NCBI GenBank assembly: GCA_964641775.1
Contig: CAZXLK010000030.1
Span: forward strand, 1-14,324
DNA from: CAIPFQ01 sp964641775
GTDB taxonomy: Bacteria; Chlamydiota; Chlamydiia; Chlamydiales; SM23-39
Reading direction: 5' to 3'
Length of the DNA: 14,324 nucleotides
Shown: positions 13,503-14,324 of the stretch, one piece after another
Layout: each line of letters starts with the position of its first letter
Numbering within the stretch: position 1 is the stretch's first letter
Translations under genes and position numbers: made by a program
The notes under the pieces: generated by a model
What the model was told of the DNA's origin: nothing
Databases searched by the model: none
The model's input: the letters and a program-made list of their open reading frames with translations, nothing else

Positions 13503-14324
13503 ATGTTGATAATCGCAATGCTTGCCGTAGCTGCAGTCTCTGCAGACTTCTCTGAAACACTTTACCCCGAATGGGGCCAATCTTTTGCCGTGTCAAAAGA
13601 GATTTTAAGAGAAAAGACAGAGCATCAAGATCTTGTGATCTTTGACAACCCGCTGTTTGGCCGGGTTCTTGCTTTGGATGGGATCATTCAGCTCACTACA
13701 GCTGACGAGCCTGTCTATCATGAAATGATGGTCCATGTCCCTCTCATTGCCCATGGAAATGCCAAAAAAGTTTTAGTAATTGGAGGCGGAGATGGGGGCG
13801 CGCTTCGGGAAGTGCTGAAGCACGAGGAAGTGGAAAAGGCCACTCTTGTCGATATTGACTCATCCGTGATTGAACTTTCAAAAAAATACTTTCCAAAAGT
13901 CTCCAACGGAGCCTATGACGATGCAAGAGTCGAAATCGTCATTGCCGATGCTGCAGAATATTTAAAAACAACAGATGCCAGCTTCGATGTGATTATTTGC
14001 GATTCGACCGATCCGATTGGACCGGGCGCTGCTCTTTTTACTTCCGAATTCTATGGCAATTGCAAAAAGAGGCTCAAGGCTCAAGGGATTTTCGTAAACC
14101 AGAATGGGGTCCCATTCTTGCAGCAAGATGAGCTCCCTTTGACAATCGAAAATCGAAAGCCTCACTTTAAGCACGTAGGCTGCTATATCGCCCCTGTGCC
14201 AACTTACGTTGGAGGTTTTATGGCTTTTGGATGGGCATCCGATACCGATTACCAAGTTGCGGATGACGTGCTTGAAAAAAGAGCTGCCAAATTGGGGAAT
14301 GATCTTTTCTACTATACGCCGTCA
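13503..14324 (+). CDS. speE: Spermidine synthase (polyamine aminopropyltransferase), cut by the right edge
   Basis: The first 274 codons are present and the stop lies beyond the window (E. coli SpeE has 288 residues). The enzyme moves the aminopropyl group of decarboxylated SAM to putrescine (EC 2.5.1.16). Visible blocks are GQSFAV, YHEMM (73-77), the SAM-binding GGGDGG (94-99), the acidic VDID strand and the catalytic Asp D167 in CDSTDPIGPG, which aligns with D158 of E. coli. NQNGVPFLQQ and PTYVGGFMAF follow as in the family. The N-terminus is odd: before the first conserved residues it has about 15 mostly hydrophobic residues (MLIIAMLAVAAVSA), like a signal peptide without a positive charge. 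GAGG precedes the ATG at 13503; a later ATG (13518) would remove five residues. It is divergent from the methionine operon, and methionine is the precursor of its donor. Confidence 0.9.
   Translation, partial: MLIIAMLAVAAVSADFSETLYPEWGQSFAVSKEILREKTEHQDLVIFDNPLFGRVLALDGIIQLTTADEPVYHEMMVHVPLIAHGNAKKVLVIGGGDGGALREVLKHEEVEKATLVDIDSSVIELSKKYFPKVSNGAYDDARVEIVIADAAEYLKTTDASFDVIICDSTDPIGPGAALFTSEFYGNCKKRLKAQGIFVNQNGVPFLQQDELPLTIENRKPHFKHVGCYIAPVPTYVGGFMAFGWASDTDYQVADDVLEKRAAKLGNDLFYYTPS

Overview
The window looks like the accessory chromosome of an intracellular bacterium that lives in protists, most likely an environmental member of the Chlamydiota (Parachlamydia/Waddlia/Simkania-like). Three things suggest this: a cysteine-rich porin of the Lpg1974 type, a tiny eukaryotic-type RING finger protein, and moderate-to-low GC with AT-rich sigma70-type promoters. 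No rRNA or single-copy phylogenetic marker is present, so the assignment is an inference; a Legionella-like host cannot be excluded.

Layout. Bases 1-4250 are a worn accessory patch. It holds an 87-residue RING protein, a winged-helix/Fic protein whose catalytic histidine is replaced by glutamine, a twice-frameshifted MNT nucleotidyltransferase (antitoxin-type) pseudogene, and an orphan ATPase_2/DUF234 P-loop protein. Scattered repeats and a long hairpin lie between them. The Fic gene and the ATPase gene each have a readable promoter covered by tandem palindromes of unrelated sequence, as expected of autoregulated toxin-antitoxin-like or selfish modules.

Bases 4400-7650 are a surface module. 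A consensus promoter and a leader that can fold into a three-way junction precede three tandem paralogues. Each has a signal peptide, a short collagen-like Gly-X-Y stretch and a BclA-type C-terminal jelly-roll domain. A Cys-rich Lpg1974-type outer membrane pore follows on the same strand and ends at a hairpin terminator. The most likely joint product is a trimeric, collagen-stalked surface layer next to a disulphide-rich porin.

Bases 7730-11014 hold an exported two-domain NagZ-type beta-N-acetylhexosaminidase and a four-helix DoxX-like membrane protein, both on the minus strand and each with its own terminator. A 169-bp imperfect palindromic element follows, ending two bases before the start codon of a beta-barrel transporter-like gene on the plus strand.

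Bases 11011-13434 are a compact metN-metI-metQ operon (minus strand, overlapping genes) for D/L-methionine import. It is divergent from a spermidine synthase gene (speE) that runs off the right edge. Methionine feeds SAM, and decarboxylated SAM is the aminopropyl donor of SpeE, so the pair is metabolically coherent. I found no tRNA, rRNA, CRISPR array, intact transposase or integrase.
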